From: Nitrospirota bacterium
GTDB taxonomy: Bacteria; Nitrospirota; Nitrospiria; Nitrospirales; Nitrospiraceae
Direction of reading: 5' to 3'
NCBI GenBank assembly: GCA_016219645.1
Contig: JACRLR010000020.1
Span: forward strand, 169,147 to 233,146
Length of the DNA stretch: 64,000 bases
Part shown: one piece after another, positions 1 through 8,095 of the stretch
Layout of the letters: every line of letters begins with the position of its first letter
Numbering within the stretch: position 1 is the stretch's first letter
Program-made: the position numbers and the translations under genes
Notes under the pieces: generated by a model
Seen by the model: the letters and a program-made list of their open reading frames with translations, nothing else
Told to the model about the DNA's origin: nothing
The model's database searches: none

Positions 1-626
1 AACAATTCACGCACCGCTTCATGCGGAAAGAATCGGCGGCGGTACCCGCGCGGGCTCACGAGGGCATCGAAAATATCCACCACGCCGATGATCTGGGCAA
101 ACTCGCTGACTTGCCGCCCCTTCAGTTTTTTTGGATAGCCCTGTCCATTCCACCGTTCATGCGCCTGGCTCACCACCTGAGCCAACCAGTCATATTTCTC
201 ACCGGCCTTCTGAATCGTTTGATAGCCGAGTTCAGGATGTCGTTCAATGAGCGCCCGCTCCTCCATGGTCAACCGACCAGACTTTGTGATCAACGATTGC
301 GGGACGGCAAAGAGCCCAATGTCATGCAGGAGCCCTGCGAAGGTCAGTCGTTCCAGCTCTTTCCCATGATAGCCCAACCCCGCACCGACCTTGGTCGCCA
401 GAATCCCGACATTCACGAGGTTCGTAATCAGAGGAGGACCTACCAGCCCACTCATCGCCTGAACGAGCAATTGGTCATTTTTTTTGACCGCCTCTGCAAT
501 CCCTGTGGCTAGGGCAGACAAGGCCTCCATGTTGAGTGGCTCTTGCTGCTGGACCGCAAGAGCCACCCCCGTCAGCTGTTCCTGCGCAAGGCGATACCAA
601 TCCGTCATACTGGGCTCGCTCACCAC
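1..626 (-). CDS. HD-GYP domain protein, 3' end outside window
   Basis: HD-GYP proteins hydrolyse cyclic di-GMP, or act as degenerate output domains. The reverse-strand frame reads GLLHDIGLFAVP, then HERWNGQGYP, then VVDIFDALVSPRGYRRR, which are the HD, GYP and following helix signatures. It is clearly related to the HD-GYP gene at 57404-58378: both have a TDWY stretch before the helical N-terminal region. The C-terminal part runs off the left window edge. The start is uncertain. The first in-frame candidates downstream of a stop at 669-671 are GTG at 624-626 and ATG at 606-608, but a plausible protein-like stretch continues upstream of that stop to an ATG at 699-701. It probably belongs to the same transcript as the ATPase gene ending at 874. 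The family call is firm and the 5' end is not. Confidence 0.75.
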   Translation of the reverse strand, partial: MVSEPSMTDWYRLAQEQLTGVALAVQQQEPLNMEALSALATGIAEAVKKNDQLLVQAMSGLVGPPLITNLVNVGILATKVGAGLGYHGKELERLTFAGLLHDIGLFAVPQSLITKSGRLTMEERALIERHPELGYQTIQKAGEKYDWLAQVVSQAHERWNGQGYPKKLKGRQVSEFAQIIGVVDIFDALVSPRGYRRRFFPHEAVREL

Positions 627-873
627 AAACTGTTGCCCCCGCGAAATATTCGTCCGTCCACCGATGACCTACCAAGCCAACTGAACAAGCAGCTCGGCCA
701 TCTGACTCTGTTCGTAGAGACCTGGTAACGTCTCTCTTGTAACCACATTGGCCTACCGCTTGGCGATTCTTACCCGTTTCGCACTATACCAGGGTTACGG
801 CATTCCCGTTTCGCTCTGCAGGGGAGAGATTAATATTGTCTCTCGTGCGACGACCCACCGATAGGCATCTACT

Positions 874-1776
874 TTATTGTCGCCCACTCGCGTACTTTGA
901 TATAACTTCACGATATGATCCGATCCCGTTGAGGTCCTTCGCGGCACTCTTCTCCACGGCCATGGGCGTATTCGTGACCGGCCCGACCCGCTGAACGAGC
1001 CGGTCATCGATCTGTGTGACCTGTTCGATAGCTCCGGCAAAGAGACATTGATCACAGAGCGTATTAATGACCCTTCCGATCCCCTGGCTCTGCTCAAAAA
1101 TGCTTGCGATCGCCTCTTTCGTAAATACGTCCGTCCGATCGGTCACCGCCTCCATGCGTGCCCCGATATACGCCGTCGTCTCCTCTGCCGTGAACGGGCC
1201 CAGATGGGCTCGGACCGCAATCCGCTGGTTCAATTGCGGGATATCCGCAACAAGGCCACGCAATTCCGGCTGGCCGATCAGCACAACAGTCAAGAGATAT
1301 CGATCGTTGAGCTGGAAATTCGTCAACAATCGGAGTTCTTCAAATCCGTTAAGGCTTTCAATCGCTTGCGCCTCATCCACCACCAGCACAGAGCTGACCC
1401 CTCGCTGCTCATTGAGTTGCAGACGTTCATTGAGCATCTGTAATCGCGCAGCCTTTGATTGCACCAGTTCGAGTCCGAACTGAGCTAACACTTCATCCAA
1501 CAATTCGGAGGGGGACAACGCGGGATTGGCGACGAGCGCGACATCATATTGAGCAGGCGACAGCCCGACGATCAGTCGACGGCTCAACAACGTTTTCCCA
1601 CACCCGATATCGCCTGTGAGGAGGAGTATCCCCTTGCGGGCCTGAATCCCGTAATTCAGCCATCTGTGTGCCGCATCATGCTGAACGCAGGGGACATAAA
1701 ATCGCGGGTCCGGCACATTGTCGAACGGAAGGCCCCGCAGCCCCCAGTAGCTCGTATAGTCATCTTCAAATTTCAT
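874..1776 (-). CDS. ExeA/GspA-type AAA ATPase
   Basis: This is a cytoplasmic P-loop ATPase of the ExeA family, known from type II secretion assembly and, in many bacteria, from polysaccharide or signalling loci. The N-terminus has the family opening YWGLRGLPFDNVPDPRFYV, Walker A is GDIGCGKT (about residue 57) and Walker B is VLVVDEAQ. The sensor region VVLIGQPELRGLV and QLNQRIAVRAHL follow the family order. I chose the ATG at 1776 because the protein then begins exactly at the conserved opening. The frame stays open upstream to 1944, but that part overlaps the preceding gene and reads as non-coding. There is no peptidoglycan-binding C-terminal domain, so this is the short form of about 300 residues. 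Its partners in the window are the receiver, HPt-like and HD-GYP proteins rather than secretion genes. Confidence 0.85.
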   Translation of the reverse strand: MKFEDDYTSYWGLRGLPFDNVPDPRFYVPCVQHDAAHRWLNYGIQARKGILLLTGDIGCGKTLLSRRLIVGLSPAQYDVALVANPALSPSELLDEVLAQFGLELVQSKAARLQMLNERLQLNEQRGVSSVLVVDEAQAIESLNGFEELRLLTNFQLNDRYLLTVVLIGQPELRGLVADIPQLNQRIAVRAHLGPFTAEETTAYIGARMEAVTDRTDVFTKEAIASIFEQSQGIGRVINTLCDQCLFAGAIEQVTQIDDRLVQRVGPVTNTPMAVEKSAAKDLNGIGSYREVISKYASGRQ

Positions 1777-1852
1777 GGGGCCGGCACCAGTCGGAGGGGA
1801 CAACTCCACCACAAGCTTGGATGAACATCTGTGCGGAATTCCAATACGACCA

Positions 1853-2800
1853 TTACGAATGGCTGACAGGGAGCAACTGACCGATTGCAGCACGCTGGGC
1901 CCGCCCATGCTCCACCCATTGTCTGACGGCTTTACCCATTTCATGTAGTCGCGTCTTCACGGATTCAACCCGCGGGGCAGCCACACGCACTCGACGTTGA
2001 GCCGCCACAGTCAGCAGACTCTGCAAACCTGTGAAAAACAACACGGCCGATGCCGCATTCACCTGCTGCGCCTCTTCGCGAAGACGTGCGACGTCTTGAA
2101 GCGAGTCTTCGAGTGCTCCCTTCTGGGAGGAAGCCTCCTCCCCCTCCATCTTGAGGGCGTTCACTTTCTCGAAGATATCGGGGACTCGCTCGTCAATCGT
2201 CTTCAGAAACAACTCTTCCGCTTCAGCCACCCGTGCAAGATATCCATGGATGACTGCGACATCGATACGCTCGACTCTGGCCTGCACGTGTTTCTCCATC
2301 TCCTCAATCAGATTGCGGATATGATTACGACCTGAGTCAATACCGGAAGACTGGTTTCTTAGAAGTTCCTGAAGCGCCAGCACAAACTTTTCGGGTGAGA
2401 GGCCTGCGGACCCCGCCGCTCCATCCGCACTGCTCCTACCCCCTTCAGAGGAAAGACTGGTTGCGCGGGTTAACGCAGTCTGGATCTGTCCCAGCTGCCT
2501 ACAGACTGCAAAGAACTCCTGAACAGAAGACGCCTTCAGGGGATCTTTGAGAACTTCTATCAAAGGAAACGCTGCAAGACAGGCATCCATAATGTCGCGC
2601 AGATTAATCGTGGCGGCAGACTCACCGAGGTTTGTCACTCCAACCAACATCATGTCGATCAGTTCTGCATACCGCTCAGGCGCCGGCCCCTGTTCGAGCT
2701 CGTCAAGCGCAACATGAAGGTTCTGGAGCCATTCATGGGCTTCCTCAACAAATAGATCGACCAGTTCTTTCTGAAAATCGTCCGTCGTGCCGGCAGCCAT
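1853..2800 (-). CDS. HPt-like helical protein lacking the phospho-histidine
   Basis: A 315-residue soluble helical protein. The first 100 residues look like a histidine-phosphotransfer fold: acidic helix FVEEAHEWLQNLHVALDEL, then a second helix where the family motif H-x-x-K-G-x-x-A would sit. The frame reads VTNLGESAATINL there, so the receiver-phosphorylated His appears replaced by Val and the Lys by Leu. The middle is low-complexity (Ser, Gly, Ala at about 120-135), and the rest is long amphipathic helices with an acidic coiled-coil section (about 195-245). It lies 12 bp after the receiver-coiled-coil gene and before the ATPase, so the three are probably co-transcribed. I infer a protein-interaction or scaffold role rather than phosphotransfer. 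The HPt relationship is by motif spacing only. Confidence 0.6.
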   Translation of the reverse strand: MAAGTTDDFQKELVDLFVEEAHEWLQNLHVALDELEQGPAPERYAELIDMMLVGVTNLGESAATINLRDIMDACLAAFPLIEVLKDPLKASSVQEFFAVCRQLGQIQTALTRATSLSSEGGRSSADGAAGSAGLSPEKFVLALQELLRNQSSGIDSGRNHIRNLIEEMEKHVQARVERIDVAVIHGYLARVAEAEELFLKTIDERVPDIFEKVNALKMEGEEASSQKGALEDSLQDVARLREEAQQVNAASAVLFFTGLQSLLTVAAQRRVRVAAPRVESVKTRLHEMGKAVRQWVEHGRAQRAAIGQLLPVSHS

Positions 2801-2812
2801 GACATCAGTCCT

Positions 2813-4015
2813 TCATGACAAGGGTTGTCTCTTTCCACTCCCCAGCTGAGAAGCCCATCCTGCGATCTCGCCAAGCTTGGCCGCCACCTCTTCAAATCGC
2901 TTGGTGGCAAGCCCGGACGCCTGTTCAGCTTCAAATACGCGCCTCGCCAAGAGGCTATTGCGTTCCCGTTCCGCGAGAAGGAGCGTTTCAATTTCCTGGA
3001 CTTTCTGCGAGGCACGCTGGGCCTCGGTGAGACGAACGTTAAGATCCTTATTTCTTTCCTGTTCAGCAGCGAGACCTTGTGACAATTCCTGAGTCCTGGC
3101 AACCTCGCCTTCCAGCTCAGTCATGTGCTGCGCCAATTGCAAACCTGTCTGCCGCTCGGTATACAGAGCAGCCTCCAGCTCAGGAACACGATTCACATTC
3201 ATCTGCAGGTCGGCCAGACGCGTCGCCTGTTGCACTGCACTTTCGCGTTCTTTCTGAAGGGCTGCCTCCAGTTCCCACACCCGCCTGCCCAGGGCTTCCG
3301 CTGTGGATGCTTGATTCTTGGCCTCGATCGTCCGCTCTCGTTCGATCTGGATGAGGGATTCAAGTTCCGCAAGTTTCTTTTTGAGCTCCGCAACCTGCTC
3401 TCGCTCCAAGGCCGCCATCGACTCAAGTTCCTTGACACGAGCTACCGGTCCTTCGAGTGGTATGACCCGCTGAGTACCCTCTGTCGCTTGATCTCTTTCA
3501 AGCCGGGGTTCTCCCTCCAATGGACTCAGCCGCGGGATTGTCTGTCGGTAGGCGTCCGTCTGCTCATCGCTTACACGCGACCGTTGAAAGAGCTCGATGG
3601 ACTTGACCGCTTTGTCCAGGTTCGTCGGCTTGGGCACAGCCGTACCTTGACGCTTTGCCAACAACTCGAGCGCGCGATCCTTGAGAGCCGTGCCCTGAAA
3701 CGGCTTTTTCAAAACCCCATCCGCATGACAGGATTCAGCCTGCTTCGTCACCTCGTCATTGACAATGCCGGAGATCAAGAGCACCGGCGTGTTCGCGAGC
3801 GTGCTCTGTGCACGCACAAACGCGCAGACCTCATAGCCGCTTTTATCCGGCATGATCACGTCGGTCACGACTAAATCAGGCGTCTCTTTGGCCAGATAGG
3901 CCAAGGCCTCCTCGCCGTTCGCTGCTAGCGTGACTCCGAATCCTGCCTCAGTCAGCAACCGTTCGGCAACCTTCCGGACTGCAATACTGTCGTCGGCAAT
4001 CAAGACATTTGGCAT
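2813..4015 (-). CDS. Response regulator: receiver domain plus long coiled coil
   Basis: Residues 1-120 are a complete receiver domain: acidic pair DD at 8-9, phospho-acceptor Asp in DLVVTDVIMPDKSG (about residue 52), Ser in LLISGI and the conserved Lys in LKKPF. Residues 185-385 are heptad-rich, with repeated blocks of the type ELE-ALxxER, giving a long coiled coil. No DNA-binding or enzymatic output domain is visible. Single receivers with coiled-coil tails act in polarity or motility (FrzS-like) and as signalling scaffolds. The next genes are an HPt-like protein 12 bp downstream, an ExeA ATPase and an HD-GYP protein, which together suggest one signalling operon. No cognate kinase is in the window. 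Confidence 0.85.
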   Translation of the reverse strand: MPNVLIADDSIAVRKVAERLLTEAGFGVTLAANGEEALAYLAKETPDLVVTDVIMPDKSGYEVCAFVRAQSTLANTPVLLISGIVNDEVTKQAESCHADGVLKKPFQGTALKDRALELLAKRQGTAVPKPTNLDKAVKSIELFQRSRVSDEQTDAYRQTIPRLSPLEGEPRLERDQATEGTQRVIPLEGPVARVKELESMAALEREQVAELKKKLAELESLIQIERERTIEAKNQASTAEALGRRVWELEAALQKERESAVQQATRLADLQMNVNRVPELEAALYTERQTGLQLAQHMTELEGEVARTQELSQGLAAEQERNKDLNVRLTEAQRASQKVQEIETLLLAERERNSLLARRVFEAEQASGLATKRFEEVAAKLGEIAGWASQLGSGKRQPLS

Positions 4016-4039
4016 AGCAAATTCCTTCCCCCAGCGCCC

Positions 4040-4334
4040 TTAACGACTGACGGCATCCTGTCTCGATTGCCCAAGCCGTTGTAAGGCTATGATATCCTCA
4101 CCTTCTCCACCTGCTGTGATCGTACCCGGTATTTTGGCAGCCTCTTTACCGAGGGATGCGACCCCATGGCTCACCCCCTTGTGGCAACCTTCGATCAGCT
4201 GAAGCTCTGCATAGGTATTCCTCTTCGCCTCAGATCTCCATCATGTCGCGAAGCATTTCCATGGCTCTGTCGTTGCGCGAATTTGAGTGTAGCCATTCAT
4301 TCGCTATTAGCAAGCAAATCAACAATTTCGACAA
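4040..4334 (-). pseudogene. Possible small gene with a +1 frameshift
   Basis: Two adjoining reverse-strand frames read like one small protein. The upstream frame, from TTG at 4332-4334, gives ANEWLHSNSRNDRAMEMLRD and then MMEI before a TGA. The next frame gives EAKRNTYAELQLIEGCHKGV, then SLGKEAAKIPGTITAGGEGE, ending in a TAA at 4040-4042. The two join if a single base is skipped at ATC-TGA. The span is 295 bp, which is 98 codons plus one base, as expected for one extra nucleotide. It ends 24 bp before the receiver gene. It could be a decayed gene, a sequencing error, a programmed shift or a coincidence of open frames. I do not recognise the family. Confidence 0.35.
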
Positions 4335-4567
4335 CTCTTTCTCTCTTTACGCCACGGACGCTTGGGGCTCGCGAGCAGGGTATCATCAACCAGGAGACAC
4401 AACGCCCCTGCATACCTCCGGTACAAATACTTGAAGAGAGGACCTATGAAACCCAGGTGGGGGGTGGGTGCTGCAGAGATTGACTGCTCAAAGGGAACGG
4501 GATATCCGAGACTCGCGGCATTCCTTGGAACACCGGCAACATAAAGAAACTTTGAAGGAGAAACCCT
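4335..4567. other. Intergenic stretch with no recognised feature
   Basis: This lies between the possible frameshifted small gene and the decayed pduO 3' end. I see no convincing coding frame on either strand, no terminator hairpin with a T run and no repeat. Promoters for the leftward signalling operon are expected here, but none with good -35 and -10 boxes stands out. Confidence 0.4.
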
Positions 4568-4735
4568 CTAGCTATTCGGATCCCGCTGCCATAAGAACTC
4601 CGGTTGATTTTGCTGCTTAGCCATCCAACGGGCCAAGACAAACAAGACGTCGCTGAGGCGATTGAGAAACACTGGGAAATGAACTCTCAGGAATTTGCTA
4701 CAGGGGACTTCTTCGACCTTCACATGCAGGATAGA
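4568..4735 (-). pseudogene. Remnant 3' end of a PduO-type adenosyltransferase gene
   Basis: Read on the reverse strand in the frame ending at TAG 4568-4570, the segment gives FLNRLSDVLFVLARW followed by MAKQQNQPEFLWQRD. This matches the C-terminus of the intact PduO-type gene at 11504-12100 (FVNRLSDALFVLARWAAKTQ, then GEPEFLWERD). The DNA also aligns, sharing ccaacgggcca and a common reading order. About 52 codons are recognisable (4723 to 4568). Upstream of that the frame dissolves into the 3' end of cobQ, whose last residues and stop (4698-4700) lie within the remnant in another frame. So a second pduO copy probably once followed cobQ and lost its 5' part by deletion. The remnant has no start codon of its own and is not expected to make a functional enzyme. 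Confidence 0.8.
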
Positions 4736-6245
4736 TCAAATCCATGCTCAGATATTTTTCAAGATGATCAGCCCAGCGATCCAGTTCAGCGCCCAATTGC
4801 GTTGTGACCAGTTCAGACTCATGGAGTGAAATAGGTGAAAGTCCCTTCCGGCCGCGCACACGGTTCAGCCAACTCCTGCGGAACTCTGCCTGATCGAATA
4901 AACCATGGATGCTGGTACCCCAGACACGACCATTCTCACTTGCCGCGCCTTCGTCACCCGTTGCGTCGCCTTCTCGAATTTCAGATGCTTCGGTCTGAAA
5001 ACAGGGGTTGGCAGTTCCACGACTCGTATGTCCCATGTGGATTTCATAACCTCGGACCGGCACATCCTGTTCCATATTGTGAAGCAGCGACCTGGCCCGG
5101 ACTTGTCGGCAGATCTTTGGCGCATCGAGCTCCGTCACCACGTCAAGAAACCCTAACCCTCTTGACGTTCCTCCACCCTCTAAACCCTTGGGATCAGCGA
5201 CCTCTTGCCCAAGCATCTGGTACCCCCCGCAGATCCCGACTAGCTCACCTCCTCTCTCCATGTGCAATTGTAAGGCAGACGGGAATCCAGCGGACACAAG
5301 ATACTCGAGATCTTCGAGCGTGTTCTTGCTCCCAGGAAGGATCACCACGTCGGCTCCGCTGAGATCATCCCGGGAAGCAGCAAACCGGAGCGCCACATCC
5401 TTCTCAGCCGACAACGCATTAAAGTCGGTGAAATTGCTCATGCGAGGGAGCAAGACTACGACTACATTTGTGAGATCAGGCTTAAACTGAACCGCTCGTG
5501 AATGAGTCAGATCCAGGCTATCCTCTTGATCTAATAGAAGATCGCGCAAATAAGGAACGACTCCCAAGACTGGCAAACCTGTACGTGCCTCAAGGATACG
5601 GACACCGTCTTCAAACAGTCGGCGATCTCCGCGGAACTTATTCACGATCACACCGCGCACATGGTGGCGTTCATGAGGTGCCAATAAGTCAAGCGTTCCG
5701 ATGATCTGCGCGAAGACTCCGCCTCGATCGATATCCGCTACCAACAGGACTGATGCGTCGGCCAACTTGACAACCGGCCAATTTACGATGTCCCGGTCCC
5801 GGAGATTGATCTCCGCAGCACTCCCTGCCCCCTCGATGACGACGCACTCGTACTCGCCCGCCAATCGCGAATAACATTCTCGAACAATGTTGAACAGCGT
5901 CTCCTTTCTCTCAAAGTATGCAAGCGCATCCAAGCCATCGTAGACTTTTCCTTTCACCACCACCTGTGATCGTGAATCGGACTCGGGCTTTAACAGAATC
6001 GGATTCATGTCCACCGTCGGCTCGATCCCACAGGCCTGAGCCTGCAACGCTTGCGCTCTGCCGATCTCCCCGCCATCGAGCGTGGCGAAAGAATTCAGTG
6101 CCATGTTCTGCGCTTTGAATGGTGCAACCCGCAGGCCCTTTCTGAAGAGAAGCCGGCAGAGCCCGACAACGATGAGGCTTTTCCCCACATCGGAGCCAGT
6201 TCCAAGCACGGCAAGAGCGTTAGTTCGGGCTCTATCAACCATCAT
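4698..6245 (-). CDS. cobQ: Cobyric acid synthase
   Basis: CobQ/CbiP makes four glutamine- and ATP-dependent amidations of adenosyl-cobyrinic acid a,c-diamide to give cobyric acid. The N-terminal P-loop-like motif is GTGSDVGKS. The dethiobiotin-synthetase-like half is followed by a triad glutamine amidotransferase domain with the nucleophile Cys in GICGGYQMLG (about residue 320) and a C-terminal His in TSIHGLFDQ. The start at 6245 gives an ATGA overlap with the cbiZ stop, pointing to translational coupling. The frame is open a little further upstream to 6287. Length (515 residues) fits the family. The last 12 or so residues, after EKYLSMD, are read from the pduO remnant in a different frame, so this tail is probably not native. 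Confidence 0.93.
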   Translation of the reverse strand: MMVDRARTNALAVLGTGSDVGKSLIVVGLCRLLFRKGLRVAPFKAQNMALNSFATLDGGEIGRAQALQAQACGIEPTVDMNPILLKPESDSRSQVVVKGKVYDGLDALAYFERKETLFNIVRECYSRLAGEYECVVIEGAGSAAEINLRDRDIVNWPVVKLADASVLLVADIDRGGVFAQIIGTLDLLAPHERHHVRGVIVNKFRGDRRLFEDGVRILEARTGLPVLGVVPYLRDLLLDQEDSLDLTHSRAVQFKPDLTNVVVVLLPRMSNFTDFNALSAEKDVALRFAASRDDLSGADVVILPGSKNTLEDLEYLVSAGFPSALQLHMERGGELVGICGGYQMLGQEVADPKGLEGGGTSRGLGFLDVVTELDAPKICRQVRARSLLHNMEQDVPVRGYEIHMGHTSRGTANPCFQTEASEIREGDATGDEGAASENGRVWGTSIHGLFDQAEFRRSWLNRVRGRKGLSPISLHESELVTTQLGAELDRWADHLEKYLSMDLIYPACEGRRSPL

Positions 6246-7000
6246 AGACCTCTCATGCGGCGAGATGAGGTACTGCGGGCATGCCAACGTTTGTACCGAG
6301 CCAGCCCTTCTGTAACGGCGGTCTCAATCACTTGTCCGACAAGTTCACCGAGAATCGTATGGGTACCGCTGTATCGCTGAGAAGGTCCCTCTCCACTCAC
6401 CACCACTACCGCATCTGTTCCCGTTCCCGTCGCCCCCGAGCGGCCAGTCCAACTCTTCACCTTGGCCTGTAACAGGGCAGCCGTCTTGGCTTCGGTCGCA
6501 ACCTGCACCATCCCGACCATTGCCGAAGCGGATAGGCGCGCATTGGTCACAAGAATCACGTTGATCGTGCCGGGATGAGCCCGCCCGTTGGTGAGCGAAC
6601 TCGATGTTGCCGATTCCCCTGCCCGCACGGCATTGGCTGTTCCGACTGTCACAAATCCTTCAACCCATATGTGATCCGAGGCAGCTCGGATGGCAACCAA
6701 CTCTGCGAGCGACACGGCTGTCATGAGACCGACGAATTTCTCTCGTATACCAAGGGAGGAGGCCAGCTTGCCCAATGTTCTGGAAGGATCGGCGCATCTC
6801 GCAAATGCACCCGCACCACAAGCATCCCTACTAATTGGGTTGTTCGCCACTTGATGGTTCAAGATATACCTGGCCCGCGTGATCCCCCCGGCCCTGGGAG
6901 CAGAGGAGAGAACGGACCGGAGATTCCCCAGATCGACGATGAGCGTTTTTTGTCTGACACTGAAGGCGGTCTGCATCGCAGGCTTAGTAAACAGCTTCAT
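6242..7000 (-). CDS. cbiZ: Adenosylcobinamide amidohydrolase
   Basis: CbiZ hydrolyses the amide that attaches the nucleotide loop, converting adenosylcobinamide or pseudo-B12-type corrinoids to adenosylcobyric acid, which can then be rebuilt with the preferred lower ligand. Family signatures are VLSSAPRAGGITRARYILNH, VGLMTAV, HPGTINVILVTNARLS and ATGTGTDAVVVV, with a C-terminal GTHTILGELVGQ. Length is 252 residues, normal for the family. It lies 2 bp after cobD and overlaps cobQ by 4 bp. The position inside an operon holding cobU, cobS, cobT and bluB supports corrinoid remodelling rather than simple salvage. Confidence 0.9.
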   Translation of the reverse strand: MKLFTKPAMQTAFSVRQKTLIVDLGNLRSVLSSAPRAGGITRARYILNHQVANNPISRDACGAGAFARCADPSRTLGKLASSLGIREKFVGLMTAVSLAELVAIRAASDHIWVEGFVTVGTANAVRAGESATSSSLTNGRAHPGTINVILVTNARLSASAMVGMVQVATEAKTAALLQAKVKSWTGRSGATGTGTDAVVVVSGEGPSQRYSGTHTILGELVGQVIETAVTEGLARYKRWHARSTSSRRMRGL

Positions 7001-7002
7001 GG

Positions 7003-8091
7003 CTACCTTACCTTCAAGCAGGCGCCAAGGGCTGTGAGTAATCGGTGATTCTCCTTGGAAGTCCTGATTGCGACACGAATCATCTGCGTCGTCAGGCCCG
7101 GCAATGTCGAACAGTCGCGGACGAGCAGACGCCAGGAAGCCAGTCGGTCAGTCACCTCGCCGGAGTTCGTCCAGGCAGGAAGACCGATCAGAATAAAATT
7201 CGCGGCTGATGAGTAGACTTGTAGACCGGGCAAGGAGCGAAGCCCGCGCACGAAACAGGACCGTTCATTCTCCATGAATACACGACTTTTGTTCGCATAG
7301 ATCTGATCCTGTAATACCGCGCAAGAAGCCTCTTGAGCCAAAGAGTTGACCGACCAGGGCGGCTGACGATCTTTCAGAAGATCCACCACCTTGCTTGGCC
7401 CAATTAGGTAACCGATCCGAAGCCCCGGCATGGCATAAAATTTTGTCAAACTGCGCAGCACCACCATCCGGGGATGCTCTTTCAACATAGAAACGACAGA
7501 CTGTTCATGACAATAGTCGATAAAAGCTTCGTCGACGATCAACCAGCCCTGTTGCCGCTCGACAGATTCAGCAAGCTCACACATAGCCTGCCGATTCATG
7601 AGTTGACCGGTTGGATTATTGGGATTGCATAGAAATACGGCATCGAATTTTGATCGTTTGGTAGAAAGCCGTGCCAGAACGTCTTGTAACGGAGGGCGGA
7701 AGCGCTGCTGTCGCTTTGCATGAACGTATTGGACCACGCTCCCTGCGCCCAGCAGCGCACAGGCATACTCTTCAAATGTGGGACCGATAATGAGCGCAGA
7801 CTTGATCGCAAGCGCGCGGGGCAATAGATGAATCAATTCACTCGAGCCGTTTCCGACCAGAATCATGTCTGGATCCACGCCGCACCGTAGCGCCAATTTT
7901 TGTCTAAGCTGCCGGCAATCGGGGTCCGGATAGTGCACGATCTGCTTGAGTGCCGAGCGGATCGCGCGGAGACCGGCCATAGAGAAACCCAGCGGGTTGA
8001 TGCTGGCGCTAAAATCAATGATCTGCTCGACGGGAACTCGTTGTTCCTGAGCAGCCTTGTGGACATTCCCACCGTGAAAGGGTTGCGTCAT
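7003..8091 (-). CDS. cobD: L-threonine-O-3-phosphate decarboxylase
   Basis: A PLP-dependent fold-type I enzyme that decarboxylates threonine phosphate to (R)-1-amino-2-propanol phosphate, the linker CbiB attaches to cobyric acid. Signs: N-terminal HGGNVHKAAQ and IDFSASINPLGFS, which are typical of CobD and distinguish it from HisC. The PLP region reads LCNPNNPTGQ, IVDEAFIDYC and LRSLTKFYAMPGLRIGYLIG, where the Lys of LTK binds PLP. Length is 362 residues. It is followed after 2 bp by cbiZ and preceded after 4 bp by cbiB, whose product uses its product. The name cobD follows Salmonella usage; in Pseudomonas nomenclature this gene is cobC. Confidence 0.9.
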   Translation of the reverse strand: MTQPFHGGNVHKAAQEQRVPVEQIIDFSASINPLGFSMAGLRAIRSALKQIVHYPDPDCRQLRQKLALRCGVDPDMILVGNGSSELIHLLPRALAIKSALIIGPTFEEYACALLGAGSVVQYVHAKRQQRFRPPLQDVLARLSTKRSKFDAVFLCNPNNPTGQLMNRQAMCELAESVERQQGWLIVDEAFIDYCHEQSVVSMLKEHPRMVVLRSLTKFYAMPGLRIGYLIGPSKVVDLLKDRQPPWSVNSLAQEASCAVLQDQIYANKSRVFMENERSCFVRGLRSLPGLQVYSSAANFILIGLPAWTNSGEVTDRLASWRLLVRDCSTLPGLTTQMIRVAIRTSKENHRLLTALGACLKVR

Positions 8092-8095
8092 CTCT

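Noticed and set aside
3125..3874. A 249-codon plus-strand open frame opposite the receiver-coiled-coil gene
   Set aside because: It mirrors the repetitive codons of the coiled coil; no family signature, no ribosome site, wrong strand for the operon.
4040..4334. Programmed +1 frameshift as in release factor 2
   Set aside because: No SD-like stimulator stands before ATC-TGA and the product is unknown; decay or error is simpler, so it is listed only as a possible frameshifted gene.
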